Source of the DNA: Campylobacter mucosalis
Lineage (GTDB): Bacteria > Campylobacterota > Campylobacteria > Campylobacterales > Campylobacteraceae
Length of the DNA stretch: 64,000 nt
Reading direction: 5' to 3'
Assembly (NCBI RefSeq): GCF_013372205.1
Contig: NZ_CP053831.1
Coordinates: 806,001 to 870,000 of the forward strand
The notes under the pieces: model-generated
Databases searched by the model: none
Told to the model about the DNA's origin: nothing
Seen by the model: the letters and a program-made list of their open reading frames with translations, nothing else
Made by a program: the position numbers and the translations under genes
Shown: one piece after another, positions 46,019-54,955 of the stretch
How the letters are laid out: each line of letters begins with the position of its first letter
Numbering within the stretch: position 1 is the first letter of the stretch

Positions 46019-47445
46019 GTCTATTTTCTCAAGAGTTTTTTAACGTAGCTGCCGCGTGTTTTGTGCTTTCGCTTGGCTTTTATGTAATCACTTGTTTTCA
46101 GTGGTTTTCGTACCGGGTAGAGCGTGTGCTTTTTCATTTTACAAAACCAGCTTGGCACGTCTTTTTCTTTATAATTCCAGTTGTTTTATTCTATACAACT
46201 GGAAGGTATTTTTTTATATATTTTTGCTTTGCGTATCTACCAGCACTATTTTTATGGCATAAAAAACTTGATAAAAAACTTGTATTTACTGGCAGGATAA
46301 AGCGTTTTTTTGCCATTTTAATAATCGCCTTAATAGTGCAAAATTTGCTCTATTTTATAGCAAATAAGCCAAATTCTGATATTATTTTGCCACTTGTTAT
46401 GAGCTTAGTTTTAAGCCATTTTCTTGAAAAATTTAACTCATTTAAATTTCAACAAAAAGCTAAGGAGAAGCTTAATAGCATAAAAAATCTAAAGATTATA
46501 ATGATAACTGCTAGTTACGGAAAGACTAGCATTAAGAACTTCTTGTATGAAATTTTAAAAGATGATTTTGTTGTGTATAAGACGCCAAGAAGCGTTAATA
46601 CTTTAGTTGGTATCATAAAAGATATCAATGAGAATTTAGATAAAAATACGCAAATTTATATCGCAGAGGCTGGTGCTAGACAGAGTGGCGATATAGCTGA
46701 AATTTCAAGCTTTTTAAATCCACAAATAGTGGTGGTGGGCGAAATCGGTGCACAGCATATTGAGTATTTTAAAAGCATTGAAAATGTAAGAGCTACCAAG
46801 CTTGAAGCTCTTAAATCATCTCGTCTTGATATGGCTTTTTTACACTCTAGCACGTTAAAAGAGCAAGGCAGTGGTGTTGAAATTTATGATAGAGATTTAG
46901 GGGAAATTAGCGCAACTCTTGACGGACTTGAGTTTAAACTAGAAAGCATAGCCTTTAAAACCCCGCTACTTGGCAAATTCAACGCCTCAAATTTGGCAGT
47001 TTGTATTAAAGTAGCAAGGTGTCTTGGGCTTAGTGATGATAAAATTTCTAAAAAACTATTGCATTTAAAAAATGTAGAGCACCGTTTAGAGCGAATGGAC
47101 GCAAAAAACAAGATAATAATCGATGATAGTTTTAATGGAAATTTTGCTGGAATGAGTGCTAGTTACGAGTTAGTTGCAACTTATAATGGCAGAAAAGTGT
47201 TAATCACGCCAGGCATTGTAGAATCAACAAGCGATGAAAATGAAAAACTCTCTCGTATAATAAATGAAATTTTTGACGTGGTTATGATCTCTAGTGCTTT
47301 AAATGCACAGGCTCTATTAAAGCACCTGCACAAGCCACAGATTGTGATTATCAAAGATAAATCAAAAATGCAAGAGCTACTTTTAGAGCATACTAGAGGT
47401 GGCGATCTGGTACTATTTTCAAATGACGCACCGAGTTTTATGTGA
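46015..47445 (+). CDS. murF: MurF-type ligase with N-terminal membrane domain
   Basis: UDP-N-acetylmuramoyl-tripeptide-D-alanyl-D-alanine ligase. The Mur ligase core begins at IMITASYGKTSIKN near residues 161-174 (P-loop), followed by TPRSVNTLVGIIKDIN, AEAGARQSGDIAEISS and the C-terminal NVEHRLERM, IIDDSFNGNFAGMSAS pieces typical of MurF. Instead of the usual MurF substrate-binding N-terminal domain there are about 150 residues with four to five hydrophobic helices. This membrane-anchored form is, as I recall, usual in Campylobacter. It overlaps both neighbours by a few bases. Confidence 0.9.
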   Translation: MSLFSQEFFNVAAACFVLSLGFYVITCFQWFSYRVERVLFHFTKPAWHVFFFIIPVVLFYTTGRYFFIYFCFAYLPALFLWHKKLDKKLVFTGRIKRFFAILIIALIVQNLLYFIANKPNSDIILPLVMSLVLSHFLEKFNSFKFQQKAKEKLNSIKNLKIIMITASYGKTSIKNFLYEILKDDFVVYKTPRSVNTLVGIIKDINENLDKNTQIYIAEAGARQSGDIAEISSFLNPQIVVVGEIGAQHIEYFKSIENVRATKLEALKSSRLDMAFLHSSTLKEQGSGVEIYDRDLGEISATLDGLEFKLESIAFKTPLLGKFNASNLAVCIKVARCLGLSDDKISKKLLHLKNVEHRLERMDAKNKIIIDDSFNGNFAGMSASYELVATYNGRKVLITPGIVESTSDENEKLSRIINEIFDVVMISSALNAQALLKHLHKPQIVIIKDKSKMQELLLEHTRGGDLVLFSNDAPSFM

Positions 47446-47855
47446 TGAGAAAAATTCTATTTTTTGCTATTTTTGTATCGGCTTTTGGTTTTGATATTGA
47501 TGACCTTGATAAAGGTATGGACGCGTTAAGAAAAGAGGATTATAAAACCGCGTTTGAGATATTTCATATAGGTTGCGAGGCTGATGACGCGTTAGCTTGC
47601 GAAGAGCTTGGTATGATGTATGTAAATAACGAAGTCCCGTCAGAGCTTGACGCTCGTGAGCAAAAGGCAAAGATCGGTCTTGAGTATTTTTTAAAAAGCT
47701 GTGAAAAGCTAGAGTATATGAACGCCTGTGATGATATAGTTAGTCTAAAGGGCGAGTTTATGCCACTTTTTGGAACTGAGATTTTTAACAGAGCCAGTAA
47801 AAAGTATGATGAGCTTTTAAGGGAATTTAAAAGCGATACAAATACTAGCGAGTAA
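47445..47855 (+). CDS. Exported Sel1-like, cysteine-rich repeat protein
   Basis: This 136-residue protein has a signal peptide ([15 protein letters not shown]) and about three Sel1-like helical repeats: [25 protein letters not shown] and [17 protein letters not shown] show the paired cysteines of the Hcp family in Helicobacter and Campylobacter. Such proteins sit in the periplasm, and some bind wall fragments. I use the ATG at 47445 which overlaps the murF stop (TGATG). It is convergent to ackA, with an 11-base overlap. Confidence 0.78.
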   Translation: MRKILFFAIFVSAFGFDIDDLDKGMDALRKEDYKTAFEIFHIGCEADDALACEELGMMYVNNEVPSELDAREQKAKIGLEYFLKSCEKLEYMNACDDIVSLKGEFMPLFGTEIFNRASKKYDELLREFKSDTNTSE

Positions 47856-49032
47856 TTAGCTCCTTTGTCTGACGTGCTATCTCTAGCTCCTCATTTGTCG
47901 GTATTATTAGTGTTTTAATCTTTGCGTCTGGCTTATCTATAAAACGCTCTGTTGCTAAATTTTGGCTAAAATTTAGCTCCCTGTCTATGCTTACTCCAAG
48001 GTGTGATAGCTCATCGCATATCTTTTGCCTTGTATTTGGGGCATTTTCGCCAATACCGCCAGTAAAGATGATCGCATCAACCCTTTCAAGCACGGCATAA
48101 TACGCACCGATATATTTTTTCACTCTATAGCAAAACATATCAAACGCTAGGGCTGCCCTTTCATCGCTCTCCTTTTTTGCGACAATATCTCTCATATCGC
48201 TAGAGCCACATATGCCAAGAAGCCCACTTTGTTTATTTAAAAAATCATCAATTTGCGTGTGATCTATTACCTTTTGCTCTAGTAAATAGACAACCACAGC
48301 CGGATCTAAATCGCCACTTCTAGTCCCCATAATAAGCCCTTCAAGCGGACTAAGCCCCATTGATGTATCGACGCTTTTACCATTTTTTACAGCACAAACA
48401 CTAGCTCCATTGCCAAGGTGTAGTGAGATTGCATTAAATTTATCATATTCTATATTAAGCATACTTGCTGCTCTTTTGCAAACATATCCGTGAGATGTGC
48501 CGTGAAAACCATATTTTCTAACGTTGTGAGCCTTACAAAGCTCGTAGGGTAGGGCATATCTGTATGCGTATTCTGGCATTGTTTGATGAAAAACAGTGTC
48601 AAAAACGGCAACGTGTGGCACATTTTTGCTAGTTTGCATGGCGTTTTTGATACCAGCTATATGACCTGGATTGTGTAGCGGGGCTAGTGGGCTTATCCTT
48701 TCAAGCTCTAAAATCACGCTTTCATCGATAATGCAAGAGCTTAAAAAGCTCTCTCCGCCGTGAACTATCCTATGTCCTATTCCGTCAAGTTCGCTTAAGT
48801 TGTTTAAAATTTTAGCCTCTTTTAGTAGTTCATTCATCAGATCAAGCCCGGCGTGATGGTCTTTTATCTGCACCAGTCTTTCATAAATTTCGCCATTTGC
48901 TTTTAAAATAGCACGTGAGTTATCAAGTCCTATTTTTTCTATAAGCCCACTTGCTATACTTTGTTCATTATCCATAGAGAAAATTTGAAATTTTATAGAG
49001 CTTGAACCCGAGTTTAATACTAAAATTTTCAC
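47845..49032 (-). CDS. ackA: Acetate kinase
   Basis: AckA interconverts acetyl phosphate and acetate with ATP. The 395-residue protein has the phosphate motif [15 protein letters not shown] at 3-17, GHRIVHGGE with the catalytic histidine-arginine region, and [10 protein letters not shown] near the end. The start is GTG, overlapping the pta stop as GTGA. With Pta it lets the cell make ATP while excreting acetate, or activates acetate. Confidence 0.96.
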   Translation of the reverse strand: MKILVLNSGSSSIKFQIFSMDNEQSIASGLIEKIGLDNSRAILKANGEIYERLVQIKDHHAGLDLMNELLKEAKILNNLSELDGIGHRIVHGGESFLSSCIIDESVILELERISPLAPLHNPGHIAGIKNAMQTSKNVPHVAVFDTVFHQTMPEYAYRYALPYELCKAHNVRKYGFHGTSHGYVCKRAASMLNIEYDKFNAISLHLGNGASVCAVKNGKSVDTSMGLSPLEGLIMGTRSGDLDPAVVVYLLEQKVIDHTQIDDFLNKQSGLLGICGSSDMRDIVAKKESDERAALAFDMFCYRVKKYIGAYYAVLERVDAIIFTGGIGENAPNTRQKICDELSHLGVSIDRELNFSQNLATERFIDKPDAKIKTLIIPTNEELEIARQTKELITR

Positions 49033-50393
49033 TCATCTCCTCCTGCTTGTATTGCACTTATTAGTATTGTGTTTATGATATCTTGCGTTAAAGCACCACG
49101 ACTTAGGTCGTTAACTGGCTTTTTTAACCCCTGAAGTATCGGACCTATTGCTAGGGCGTTTGCACTTCTTTGAACTGCTTTGTAACATATATTTGCACTA
49201 TTTAAATCAGGAAATACAAAGACATTTGCAGATCCTGCGACATCTGAACTTGGCATTTTTTTAGATGCTACTACCTTATCGACCGCTGCGTCATATTGTA
49301 TTGGGGCTACTATTTTTAGTGTTTTATCAAGATCTGTGGCTATCTGTTTTGCCTGTTTTATCATCTCTACGCTTTGTCCACTCCCGCTATCTGCTGTTGA
49401 GTAGCTTAGCATAGCTACGTGTGGATCTAGTCCAAATGATAACGCTGTTTTTGCCGAAGTTATGGCTATATCAGCAAGCATATTTGCGTCAGGATTTATG
49501 TTTATAGCACAATCTGCGTAGACTAAAAGCTCTTCATCAAGCACCATAAAAAATAGCCCTGATACCACACTTGTGTTTGGTTTGGTTTTTATAAGCTGCA
49601 AAGCAGGGCGTATAGTATCTGCTGTGGTTCCTACTGCACCACTTACGACAGCGTCTGCTAGGTTGTTTTTTACCATCATTGTAGCAAAGTAGTTTCTATC
49701 ACTAGCCATATTTAAGGCTTGTTCTTTGCTAATCCCTTTTTGCTTTCTTAGCTCGTAAATTTCATCTGCAAATTTCACCAAAAGATCGCTTGAATTAATA
49801 TCTATAATATTTGCATTTTTTAAATCAATTCCAAGCGCATACTCTTTGTTTTTAATGCTTTGTTTGTCTGCTATTATGCTTATTTTTACGCACTCATCTT
49901 GTAAGACGTTGTGTGCCGCCATTAAAATTCTATCATCATCGCCTTCTGGTAAGATGATGTGTTTTTTTAGCCTTTTTGCCTCTTTTTTTAGCTGGTATTC
50001 AAATTTTAGCGGGGTTATTATGTTTTGTTTTAAAGATAAAATTTCAGATAAATCATCTGTGATGACAAGCTTTGAGTTTGGATTTATAGCTTTTACTTTT
50101 TCTAAAATTTCATCTTCAAAAATAGGGCAGTTTAGGTTTTTTGCTAGTTGTAAGCTAAGCTCTATTTTGCCCACTACACCGCTATTTTGTGGGGCTATAA
50201 CTATGATAAAATCGCTATTTTGTGCCATATCATCAAATGTATTAATAAGCTTTAAAATATACTCTTTTTGTGATTTTAAAAACTCACTTTCATTAAAATT
50301 AATCTGTAAAATTTCAATTTTTTTAAATTTTAAAGCGAGTTTTTCTTTTAAATAATCTACGTTTTTTGTATCAAGCGTGTATAAAGCGTTCAC
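49029..50393 (-). CDS. pta: Phosphate acetyltransferase
   Basis: Pta converts acetyl-CoA and phosphate to acetyl phosphate. The C-terminal catalytic domain of about 310 residues is intact: [60 protein letters not shown], and [32 protein letters not shown]. The N-terminal 140 residues form a shorter, divergent DRTGG-like domain without a clear P-loop. Total length is 454, somewhat under the long forms of other proteobacteria. It overlaps ackA by four bases and leads the operon. Confidence 0.93.
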   Translation of the reverse strand: MNALYTLDTKNVDYLKEKLALKFKKIEILQINFNESEFLKSQKEYILKLINTFDDMAQNSDFIIVIAPQNSGVVGKIELSLQLAKNLNCPIFEDEILEKVKAINPNSKLVITDDLSEILSLKQNIITPLKFEYQLKKEAKRLKKHIILPEGDDDRILMAAHNVLQDECVKISIIADKQSIKNKEYALGIDLKNANIIDINSSDLLVKFADEIYELRKQKGISKEQALNMASDRNYFATMMVKNNLADAVVSGAVGTTADTIRPALQLIKTKPNTSVVSGLFFMVLDEELLVYADCAININPDANMLADIAITSAKTALSFGLDPHVAMLSYSTADSGSGQSVEMIKQAKQIATDLDKTLKIVAPIQYDAAVDKVVASKKMPSSDVAGSANVFVFPDLNSANICYKAVQRSANALAIGPILQGLKKPVNDLSRGALTQDIINTILISAIQAGGDE

Positions 50394-50473
50394 GATTTAC
50401 CTTTTGGGACTTTATTTACTTTGTATTTTAACATAAAAATTTAAAAACAAACAAAGTCATAGTCCCTAAAAGG

Positions 50474-51136
50474 CTAGTTTTTTAGCTGTGCGTCCTCGCC
50501 AAAATGCTTGGCTCTGTAACCACGAAGTAGGCAGTTAGAGCAATCAGGTGCGTAAAGTTGCCACATCGCTTGATTTGCAAGGTCGTAACTTGCGTCACTG
50601 ATTGAGTTTGCTATTTGTGTTACGACGGCTGAGATTAGCATACCAACAATACCGCTGTTATCGCCACCTGAATCGGTTTGCGCGTAGGCTGATTTTTGCC
50701 AAAGTAGCTTTTGTGAGCGTAGATCAAAAAGCTTTGCACTTACGCCAACGATAGTGTAGCTTGAAAGCAGGACGTATTTTGTGCCATAGTCGGTTATATC
50801 AAGGTATAAAACGCTATCGGCTTTAAAAATTTCTCTTAATTTTGGCAGTGGGATTTTAGCTATCTCGTCCGCTTCGCTTATGCCGTTATTTTTAAACGTA
50901 TCATAAACCAAAGCTATTGGATAGACGTAATATCCAGCTTCGTTTAGCGGGATTAGCGAGTTTGCTAGGATTGAGGCTGGTGCTTTTATATCAGTTGTTT
51001 GATTTGTTGGTGGCAAGACTAAAATTGACTTTGGTTTGGCACTTAAAAATTCCGAGTAATCATAAGGTTGTGGCTTTGCACAAGCACTAAAAAGTAGGGC
51101 GATGAGTGAAAAAAGAGCTAGGTTTAAAATTCTCAT
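50474..51136 (-). CDS. DUF799 / GNA1162-family lipoprotein
   Basis: A 220-residue lipoprotein with signal sequence ending LLFSAC (lipidated cysteine at residue 19). The body matches the GNA1162 (DUF799) family: SILVLPPTNQTTDIKAPASILANSLIPLNEAGYYVYPIALVYDTFKNNG is characteristic. C-terminal cysteines in APDCSNCLL may form a disulfide. GNA1162 from Neisseria has a fold like TolB's N-terminal domain and CsgG partners (family knowledge). It is the last gene of the CsgG-DUF4810-DUF799 operon, with 4-bp overlaps. The trio is probably an outer-membrane-linked complex of unknown function. Confidence 0.87.
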   Translation of the reverse strand: MRILNLALFSLIALLFSACAKPQPYDYSEFLSAKPKSILVLPPTNQTTDIKAPASILANSLIPLNEAGYYVYPIALVYDTFKNNGISEADEIAKIPLPKLREIFKADSVLYLDITDYGTKYVLLSSYTIVGVSAKLFDLRSQKLLWQKSAYAQTDSGGDNSGIVGMLISAVVTQIANSISDASYDLANQAMWQLYAPDCSNCLLRGYRAKHFGEDAQLKN

Positions 51137-51474
51137 TTTTTAGCCTTTAATAGAAATTCTAAAAACTCTTTTGACTCGTTAAATTCACTCATCTCTTTTT
51201 CAAAATACGCTTTTGCCATTTTTAAATCGCCCTTGTTTGAGTATAAAAGTCCAATATGAGCATAAAGTCCGGGTGGGACTTTATGACTTTGTTGATTTGC
51301 CTCGTTTGCTAAGTTTTCAAGCTTTGAGATTTGCTCGTTTAGGTCATATTCATCAAGCAAATAGCTATAAATCGCATTTGGATACTCGCCCTGCCAGTAG
51401 TAAAGCGACCTTTCATTTGTTGAAGCACAACCTACAAAAAATAGCGTCAAAACCGCTGTGAGTAAAATTTTCAT
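51133..51474 (-). CDS. DUF4810 domain lipoprotein
   Basis: A 113-residue lipoprotein; the signal sequence MKILLTAVLTLFFVGC puts the lipid on cysteine 16. The mature part includes LYYWQGEYPNAIYSYL and a TPR-like YAHIGLLYSNKGDLKMAKAYFEKE, typical of DUF4810 proteins that always travel with CsgG- and DUF799-type lipoproteins. It overlaps both neighbours by four bases, so the three are cotranslated. Confidence 0.85.
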   Translation of the reverse strand: MKILLTAVLTLFFVGCASTNERSLYYWQGEYPNAIYSYLLDEYDLNEQISKLENLANEANQQSHKVPPGLYAHIGLLYSNKGDLKMAKAYFEKEMSEFNESKEFLEFLLKAKK

Positions 51475-52133
51475 TTTAAACTACCGCTATCAACGCCGTT
51501 TGCTAGTTTATTTACAGCTTCTGTGATGGCTAAATTTAACACCTTGCCGTTTAGCGTGCTATCGTATCCTGCTGTGCTACCAAAGCCGATTACTTCGCGT
51601 TCACTTAGTGCGTATTCACCTGCACCTTGGGCTGAAAAAACAACTGATGAAGTAGCCACTTCAACGACATTTAGGCTTACTTTTGCATAAGCAGTTTGGG
51701 TTTTACCACTGCCTAAAATTCCAAATAGTTGCATATCGCCAGTCGTTTTTCTGCCAAATTCTGTCACGTCGCCAGTAATTATATATTTTGCGCCCTTGAT
51801 ATTTTGGGCTGTTTTTGAATACTCGCTCTCTTGTTTTAAGGCATTCATATTAGTTCTTTCTAAAACTGAAAATCTACCACTTTGGTTTAAATTTGTAACT
51901 AAAATCGTAGCAGCTTGATTGCCAAGTCTGTCCTCGCCGTCGCTAAAAATTCCATTTTGATATGATGATTGATTAGAAAACCTACCAACTGAAACTAGCA
52001 CCTTTTGTCCGTGAAATGGGCTTAGTGCAACCTCTGGTGCTGGTGTCTCGATGCTTTTGTGGCTCTCAGTAGCACAACCAGCAAAGCTAAGTGCTAAAAC
52101 ACCAGCCAATGCAAAACTTAGTGATTTTTTCAT
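51471..52133 (-). CDS. CsgG-family outer-membrane lipoprotein
   Basis: A 220-residue member of the CsgG/curli-assembly transporter superfamily. The lipobox LSFAGC places the lipidated cysteine at residue 20. The core shows VLVSVGRFSNQSSYQNGIF, LVTNLNQSGRFSVLERTNMNALKQE and YIITGDVTEFGRKTTGD, the expected order. There are no curli subunit genes here, so a curli pore role is not indicated. As first gene of the lipoprotein trio it is divergent from flgH. C. jejuni has a comparable three-lipoprotein locus from memory. Confidence 0.87.
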   Translation of the reverse strand: MKKSLSFALAGVLALSFAGCATESHKSIETPAPEVALSPFHGQKVLVSVGRFSNQSSYQNGIFSDGEDRLGNQAATILVTNLNQSGRFSVLERTNMNALKQESEYSKTAQNIKGAKYIITGDVTEFGRKTTGDMQLFGILGSGKTQTAYAKVSLNVVEVATSSVVFSAQGAGEYALSEREVIGFGSTAGYDSTLNGKVLNLAITEAVNKLANGVDSGSLK

Positions 52134-52240
52134 ATTTATCCTTTATAGAAAATTTCGTGATTATAGCAAAAAATAGTATTATATTTTTATAAAAGTTTTA
52201 AAATGATAAACTTAGGCAATATAAATTTATAAGGGTTTTT

Positions 52241-52948
52241 ATGAAATTTCAAAATTCATTGCTACTTTGCAGTGTCGCTGCGTTTTATGTTGGTTGTACC
52301 CCAAGCGTCGATCCACACATTGATATGAAAGCACCAGTTTATGTAGATCAGCTACCGTCAAAAAATAACAGCACCGGTGCGTCAAATCAGGGCAGTTTGT
52401 ATGGTCGTGGCGATAATCCTTTATTTTCAGACAGAAAAGCAATGAATGTAAACGATATCGTGACGGTTGTTATCTCAGAAACGGCAACTCAAAGTTCAAC
52501 TGGTTCAAGAAGCACGTCAAAAGACTCAAGCATATCTCTTGGCGGAGGTGTCGCAACGGCTGGTGCTGCACCTTTATCAACAATAGCAGACAACATCACA
52601 AAGTATGGAGATATCAGCTTTAAAGCAGGTGGTGGCAATAAATTTAGTGGTAACGGGACGGTTAGTAGAAACGAGAAATTTAACACAACCATATCAGCTA
52701 GAATCGTAAAAATTTTAAACAATGGCAACTATTTTATCGAGGGATCTCGTGAAATTTTGATAAACGGCGAAAAGCAGCTTATGCAAATTAGTGGCGTTAT
52801 AAGACCTTATGATATCTCTCAAAACAACGAAATAAACTCAAAATATATCGCAGACGCGAAAATTTTATACAAAACAGAGGGCGATGTGGATAGATCAACT
52901 AAAAAGCCTTGGGGAACTAGGATTATGGAGGCTATTTGGCCATTTTAG
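52241..52948 (+). CDS. flgH: Flagellar L-ring protein FlgH
   Basis: FlgH forms the outer-membrane L ring. The 235-residue lipoprotein has signal sequence MKFQNSLLLCSVAAFYVGC with the lipidated cysteine 19. The family core is clear: SLYGRGDNPLFSDRKAMNVNDIVTVVISETATQSS, then FNTTISARIVKILNNGNYFIEGSREILINGEKQLMQISGVIRPYDIS. It stands apart from flgI at 9 kb, as is normal in Campylobacter. The 107-base gap to the divergent lipoprotein operon shows no sigma-54 GG-N10-GC element that I can find. Its stop overlaps the converging unknown gene by four bases. Confidence 0.94.
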   Translation: MKFQNSLLLCSVAAFYVGCTPSVDPHIDMKAPVYVDQLPSKNNSTGASNQGSLYGRGDNPLFSDRKAMNVNDIVTVVISETATQSSTGSRSTSKDSSISLGGGVATAGAAPLSTIADNITKYGDISFKAGGGNKFSGNGTVSRNEKFNTTISARIVKILNNGNYFIEGSREILINGEKQLMQISGVIRPYDISQNNEINSKYIADAKILYKTEGDVDRSTKKPWGTRIMEAIWPF

Positions 52949-53682
52949 GCTAACTTTTGTCCTATCGCCGACGCCTTTAACTCTCTTATCTCATAAAATA
53001 GGTAGTAGTATATAAGCTCGTTTATGTTTAGGCTTTTAACGCCAAAAACAGGCTGAATCATAGCTAGAATTTTATCCGATATACCTGCTATCTCAACTAG
53101 CAATAACTCGTCGTTGTGCTTTTTTGCTACCTTTATGCAGTTTGAGAAAAATATAAATATCGTTTTAAATTCCTTAAGAATCACATTTGATACGATTTTA
53201 GAGTCCATTTTGATAAGTTTTTTTATCTGATCTTTTAGTGCTACAAGCTCACTTAGCGTGTTTTTAATCTCTTTTCTAAAACCAATATCTCGCTTTATCC
53301 AGCGTTTTTTATCATTTTTTGTGGAATTCCCATACTCTATCACTAAAATATCAATGATATCTTGTATCATTTTTAAGCTTTGTTGTAGCCTTTTATTTGA
53401 GTCTGGACTAACTCCACCTTTTTTGATTTTATGCTCTATTGACATTTGCGTTTGTTCAAGATATGTACTGATATTTTGATAGTAGTCTTGTGTGTTAAAT
53501 ACATTTTTAAAAAAGGTGCTTTCGTTACTGCTTTGTTGCAACTTTGCCTTAACGCTATCAACCATTTTGTTAAATTCTATGACATCCATATATGGTTCAG
53601 TGTCCTGAATATCGTCTGGATTTAGAAGTTGTATTTCTGACTTTATCTTTGATATTTGATCTTTTATATTAGCAAAATCCAT
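52945..53682 (-). CDS. Uncharacterised coiled-coil protein
   Basis: A 245-residue soluble, strongly helical protein without signal peptide. Heptad-like stretches occur at the start (FANIKDQISKIKSEIQLL) and in the middle (MSIEHKIKKGG, LQQSLKMIQDIIDIL, SELVALKDQIKKLIK). I recognise no domain. It follows the J-domain protein gene by 74 bases and shares its strand; a terminator candidate lies at that gene's end, so the two transcripts may be separate. Function unknown. Confidence 0.7.
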   Translation of the reverse strand: MDFANIKDQISKIKSEIQLLNPDDIQDTEPYMDVIEFNKMVDSVKAKLQQSSNESTFFKNVFNTQDYYQNISTYLEQTQMSIEHKIKKGGVSPDSNKRLQQSLKMIQDIIDILVIEYGNSTKNDKKRWIKRDIGFRKEIKNTLSELVALKDQIKKLIKMDSKIVSNVILKEFKTIFIFFSNCIKVAKKHNDELLLVEIAGISDKILAMIQPVFGVKSLNINELIYYYLFYEIRELKASAIGQKLA

Positions 53683-53745
53683 CTAACGCTCTTTAAAAAC
53701 TAAAATAATGCTACATTTTACTATAAAAATTGTAAATTTAAAAGA

Positions 53746-53768
53746 GCAGGGTAGTTTTAAAACCCTGC
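53746..53768 (-). terminator. Terminator at the end of the J-domain gene
   Basis: On the minus strand GCAGGG (53768-53763) pairs with CCCTGC (53751-53746), the stem extended by T/A pairs, and is followed by TCTTTTAAATTT. The stem overlaps the stop codon region of the J-domain protein gene. Confidence 0.6.
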
Positions 53769-54590
53769 GGCGTATCGTTCTTGCTCTTTAAATAGCGGCT
53801 TTAGTGTTTCATAAGCATTTTGAATTTGTTCAAATTTTAAGCGATACGCATCTCTTACATTTTGACTTTTTGCCATATGTCTATCCGGATGATATGCTTT
53901 AACAAGGCATAAATAACTCTCTCTTACTGTCTCAAAACTGCTTTCAATACTGCATCCAAGAAGTCTAAATTTATCTTCAAAAAGGCTATTTAGAGCAGAT
54001 AATCTAGCTGAAAATTTCTCAAATGATGAGTTATAATTTTTCTTAAAATTTTCAAATTCATCTTTCTTGTAGCAAAAATCTATCATAAATTTTAAATGCT
54101 GTTTTGCTAGGATAAATTTTTCTAGCATTTGTATTTGGCTATTGTTTTTGATTTTTATGTGTAGTTTGTTTTGATTTTGATTTAGCTTGTATTCGCAACC
54201 ATCAAAGCTTTTTATGATATAGCTAAAAAATAGTTTATCTTGTTTATTGATAGTAAAAATTGCTTCATTTTTTGAAAATTCTATATCTGCTTTTATGACT
54301 TTTGTTATCGCATTTTGTTGTATATAGTTAAGTTTTATTGTTTTGTATTCAGCAAATTTTATCTCTATGCTTTCGTTATTTTCACGTTCGTAAAGTCGTT
54401 TTATAAATTTAAAAAAATACTTTCTTTGAGGCATTTCACTCTCTTGATAAAATGAGATCATTTTGCCTTTGCTAGATAGGGTTTTGCTAAAATTTTTATC
54501 TATCATTTGACTTAATGTTTTAAAAATCTCATCGCTATCTGTTAATATAGAAAGAGATTCTAAAGTATTATTTATTTGCATAAAAGACAC
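53757..54590 (-). CDS. Protein with C-terminal J domain
   Basis: A 277-residue protein whose last 70 residues form a DnaJ-type J domain: LGCSIESSFETVRESYLCLVKAYHPDRH with the HPD tripeptide near residue 236, then YRLKFEQIQNAYETLK. The J domain would stimulate an Hsp70 ATPase. The N-terminal 200 residues (LESLSILTDSDEIFKTLSQMI; MPQRKYFFKFIKRLYERENNESIEIKFAEY) are not recognisable and lack signal peptide or zinc fingers, so this is a specialised co-chaperone rather than DnaJ. C. jejuni has a comparable 'DnaJ-like' protein. Substrate unknown. Confidence 0.8.
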   Translation of the reverse strand: MSFMQINNTLESLSILTDSDEIFKTLSQMIDKNFSKTLSSKGKMISFYQESEMPQRKYFFKFIKRLYERENNESIEIKFAEYKTIKLNYIQQNAITKVIKADIEFSKNEAIFTINKQDKLFFSYIIKSFDGCEYKLNQNQNKLHIKIKNNSQIQMLEKFILAKQHLKFMIDFCYKKDEFENFKKNYNSSFEKFSARLSALNSLFEDKFRLLGCSIESSFETVRESYLCLVKAYHPDRHMAKSQNVRDAYRLKFEQIQNAYETLKPLFKEQERYAAGF

Positions 54591-54955
54591 TCCAAAATAA
54601 AAGTTTATTTCACAAAAGCAACAATCGTTCCAAAAAAATTAAACCATACATAAAATAGTATGACAAAAGGTAAAATACAAGCTATTTTATATATTTTGTA
54701 TTGAAAACTGTAATTTTCAGATAATTATTTTAATTTTCCAAATGCTCTATTTTTAGGCATTTGAAGTTACGTTTTTTAGGTGTTTTATTGCATTTTACTT
54801 TTTGTGTGATAAAAATTTATCCATTAAATTTAGCGTAAAAAATTACAAAATATTTGTAGTAAAATTTTATGTTATTGATAATGAGTATATTTTATCTGAA
54901 TTTTACAATTTTTTGGATATTATCCTTAAACTTTTTTAAATTTAAGGAGATTGAT
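54591..54955 (+). promoter_or_regulatory. Divergent control region before sbmA-like gene
   Basis: This 365-base, very AT-rich gap separates the divergent J-domain and SbmA-like genes and holds no convincing gene. TAAAAT at 54860-54865 after TTTGTAG is a likely minus-10 for the plus-strand gene. A frame open from 54869 leads into the SbmA-like gene, but its first 29 codons lie over this promoter and candidate operator. Two Fur-box-like sites are visible: AGATAAT/ATTTTAA around one base at 54719-54733 and GATAATGAGTAT at 54877-54888. Confidence 0.5.
54877..54896 (+). promoter_or_regulatory. Candidate Fur box before sbmA-like gene
   Basis: GATAATGAGTAT followed by ATTTTATC resembles tandem GATAAT hexamers of the Fur operator (first 6/6, second 4/6, then a weaker inverted unit). 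It lies just downstream of the TAAAAT box at 54860-54865, where binding would block transcription. In such an AT-rich genome chance matches are common. Confidence 0.35.

Noticed and set aside
49846-50355. 169-residue plus-strand open frame
   Set aside because: It is antisense to the N-terminal part of pta and shows only low-complexity Phe/Ser/Lys-rich sequence.
51471-52133. Curli secretion system
   Set aside because: Only a CsgG-superfamily lipoprotein is present; no CsgA, CsgB, CsgE or CsgF-like genes are nearby, and the DUF4810/DUF799 partners indicate another system.
54869-54955. ATG start for the SbmA-like protein
   Set aside because: It lies on the candidate promoter and operator and lacks a ribosome-binding site; the TTG at 54956 has AAGGAG six bases upstream and matches the family N-terminus.
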